A stretch of DNA of 5,623 bases from Frankiales bacterium (lineage in GTDB: Bacteria; Actinomycetota; Actinomycetes; Mycobacteriales; SCTD01): assembly GCA_025464795.1 (NCBI GenBank), contig JAODNB010000238.1:1-5623 (forward strand), written 5' to 3'. The notes under the pieces were generated by a model. The model was given only the letters and a program-made list of their open reading frames with translations. It did no database searches and was not told the DNA's origin. Below, piece after piece: positions 5,001 through 5,623 of the stretch. Every line of letters begins with the position of its first letter. Position 1 is the stretch's first letter. The position numbers were made by a program, and so were the translations under genes.

Positions 5001-5144
5001 CAGGGTTTCGCCAGGTACGACGGGACGCAGCGGCAGGCCGGTGGCCGGAAGCCCGCCGCAGGAGTCAGCGGAGGACCTCGCCGTAAGAGGCCGAGCTCCC
5101 GCTGAAACGGTCGCCGTGGGGATCGTCACGGCGGAAACCCTGCT
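4999..5144 (+). ncRNA. Candidate structured leader RNA with long-range closing helix
   Basis: AGCAGGGTTTC (4999-5009) is perfectly complementary to GAAACCCTGCT (5134-5144), an 11-bp helix closing 124 nt. Three local hairpins fit inside without overlap. A: GCGGCAGG/CCCGCCGC (5030-5037/5052-5059, one mismatch). B: AGCGG/CCGCT (5067-5071/5099-5103) with inner CCTC/GAGG (5076-5079/5087-5090). C: CGCCGTG/CACGGCG (5112-5118/5127-5133), directly stacked on the closing helix. Together they form a four-way junction, as in many riboswitches and small RNAs. I cannot assign a known class. It could act as a leader of the gene at 5276 or as an independent RNA; a fortuitous fold in GC-rich DNA is the alternative. 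Confidence 0.4.
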
Positions 5145-5275
5145 GCTTCCGAGAAGGAATGCCGCCGGGCGCGGCGAACACTCCAAGCACCCCAGCGTCC
5201 CTGCGCGTCCGCCCGTCCTCGGTCAGCTCGCGAGCCCAGCAACAGCCGGTGACCCCCGGCAAGGAGGTACCACCC
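5145..5275 (+). promoter_or_regulatory. Leader segment with RBS-flanking hairpin and palindrome
   Basis: No gene is seen. GCCGC/GCGGC (5161-5165/5171-5175) forms a small hairpin. GCTCGCGAGC (5226-5235) is a perfect 10-bp palindrome. GCCGG-TGACCC-CCGGC (5245-5260) is a hairpin ending exactly at the base before the strong ribosome binding site AAGGAGG (5261-5267), so its folding or unfolding could affect ribosome access. Confidence 0.35.
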
Positions 5276-5623
5276 GTGGCCACCCCCCAGACCACGTCCT
5301 CGAAGCAGGCACCGGAGGGCTTCGTCGCGAAGCTCAAGGCGCGCAACGCCGACCGGGAGCGCGCCCGAGCCGCCGAGGGCAAGCAGGGCCTGGGCCGGAC
5401 CGTCACCACCCTGCTGGCAAGCCTGGCCCTGCTCGTTCTCGTGGTGATCCTCGCCGCGAGCTACCTGTTCTCCGGTCCGGGCGGCCGCACGGTGTCGGTC
5501 GGTGCGGCCGAGAGCCTCGCCAAGGGCTCGCGCGTGGAGAGCGCCGTCCTGCTGGACCAGGACAACGCCTTCGTGCTCCACCTGCGCTCCGTCAAGGACG
5601 CGGTCGCCGTGCAGAACGGCAGC
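5276..5623 (+). CDS. FtsH-like membrane AAA protease, N-terminal part (3'-partial)
   Basis: The first 116 residues run off the right edge. Residues 1-41 are a charged cytoplasmic arm (APEGFVAKLKARNADRERARAAEGKQG). One transmembrane helix spans about 42-66 (VTTLLASLALLVLVVILAASYLF). An extracytoplasmic domain then begins: VSVGAAESLAKGSRVESAVLLDQDNAFVLHL. The pattern of one TM helix, a small 'xxLxxGxVxSAxLLDxD' strand-helix-strand and a following beta strand is what precedes the second TM helix and AAA domain in FtsH-type zinc metalloproteases. That is the basis of the call; no ATPase or HExxH motif lies within the window. GTG at 5276 has AAGGAGG 8 nt upstream; GTG at 5249 is in frame but lacks such a site. 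It could instead be another single-pass membrane protein. Confidence 0.55.
   Translation, partial: MATPQTTSSKQAPEGFVAKLKARNADRERARAAEGKQGLGRTVTTLLASLALLVLVVILAASYLFSGPGGRTVSVGAAESLAKGSRVESAVLLDQDNAFVLHLRSVKDAVAVQNGS

Noticed and set aside
5028..5062. SRP 4.5S RNA apical domain (GGCCGGAAGC)
   Set aside because: Only the GGAA-like stretch matches; the AGGTCAGG side and the AGCAG side of the symmetric loop are missing.
5030..5085. Cobalamin riboswitch (AGTCAG...GACCT...GCCGT resembling a B12 box)
   Set aside because: The box would need insertions, and the conserved CCGGTG-N-AATCCGG and GCCACTG elements are not present in the right form.
5065..5581. Two minus-strand ORFs opposite the leader and the 5276 gene
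   Set aside because: They overlap each other and the plus-strand gene, which has a strong ribosome binding site and transmembrane pattern; their products look random.

Overview
The window is GC-rich DNA with the codon habits of an actinobacterium: G/C in third positions, GTG starts and strong GGAGG-type ribosome binding sites. It encodes an SsgA/SsgB-like protein, a family known from sporulating or morphologically complex actinomycetes. It also has an ECF sigma/RskA anti-sigma pair, an actinobacterial PGPGW (TIGR02611-type) membrane protein and four tRNA genes without encoded CCA. This fits a chromosomal locus of a morphologically complex or related actinomycete. I see no transposase, integrase, phage gene, CRISPR array or rRNA.

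Layout. (1) 1-1550, plus: C-terminal two thirds of a secreted penicillin-acylase-family Ntn hydrolase, whose last residues form an LPATG wall-sorting signal. (2) 1574-1647, minus: tRNA-Val(CAC), converging on the acylase gene. (3) 1679-3502, minus: a compact operon of ECF sigma factor, RskA-like zinc anti-sigma factor (GTGA overlap) and PGPGW membrane protein. (4) 3503-3688: a divergent control region with an outward-facing nonamer inverted repeat. (5) 3689-4129, plus: SsgA/SsgB-like cell-division regulator. (6) 4176-4455, plus: tRNA-Gly(GCC), tRNA-Cys(GCA) and tRNA-Val(GAC), with a probable promoter in the end of the ssg gene and a strong terminator hairpin after the last tRNA. (7) 4656-5000, plus: small Cys-rich zinc-ribbon-like protein of unknown function, with an inverted repeat just before its ribosome binding site. 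(8) 5001-5275: a leader with an 11-bp long-range closing helix around three nested hairpins, a possible structured RNA. (9) 5276-end, plus: start of a membrane protein resembling the N-terminus of an FtsH-type AAA protease.

How the genes work together. The sigma/anti-sigma pair is a membrane-to-nucleus-type stress switch: RskA should hold the sigma factor at the membrane until it is cleaved or released. The coupled PGPGW protein may share its regulation. The ssg gene diverges from this operon and shares a control region, so the sigma factor could influence division or sporulation; that is inference. The wall-anchored acylase is a separate unit. The most promising undescribed elements are the structured leader at 4999-5144, whose 5' arm overlaps the stop codon of the zinc-ribbon gene, and the surface-anchored form of the acylase.
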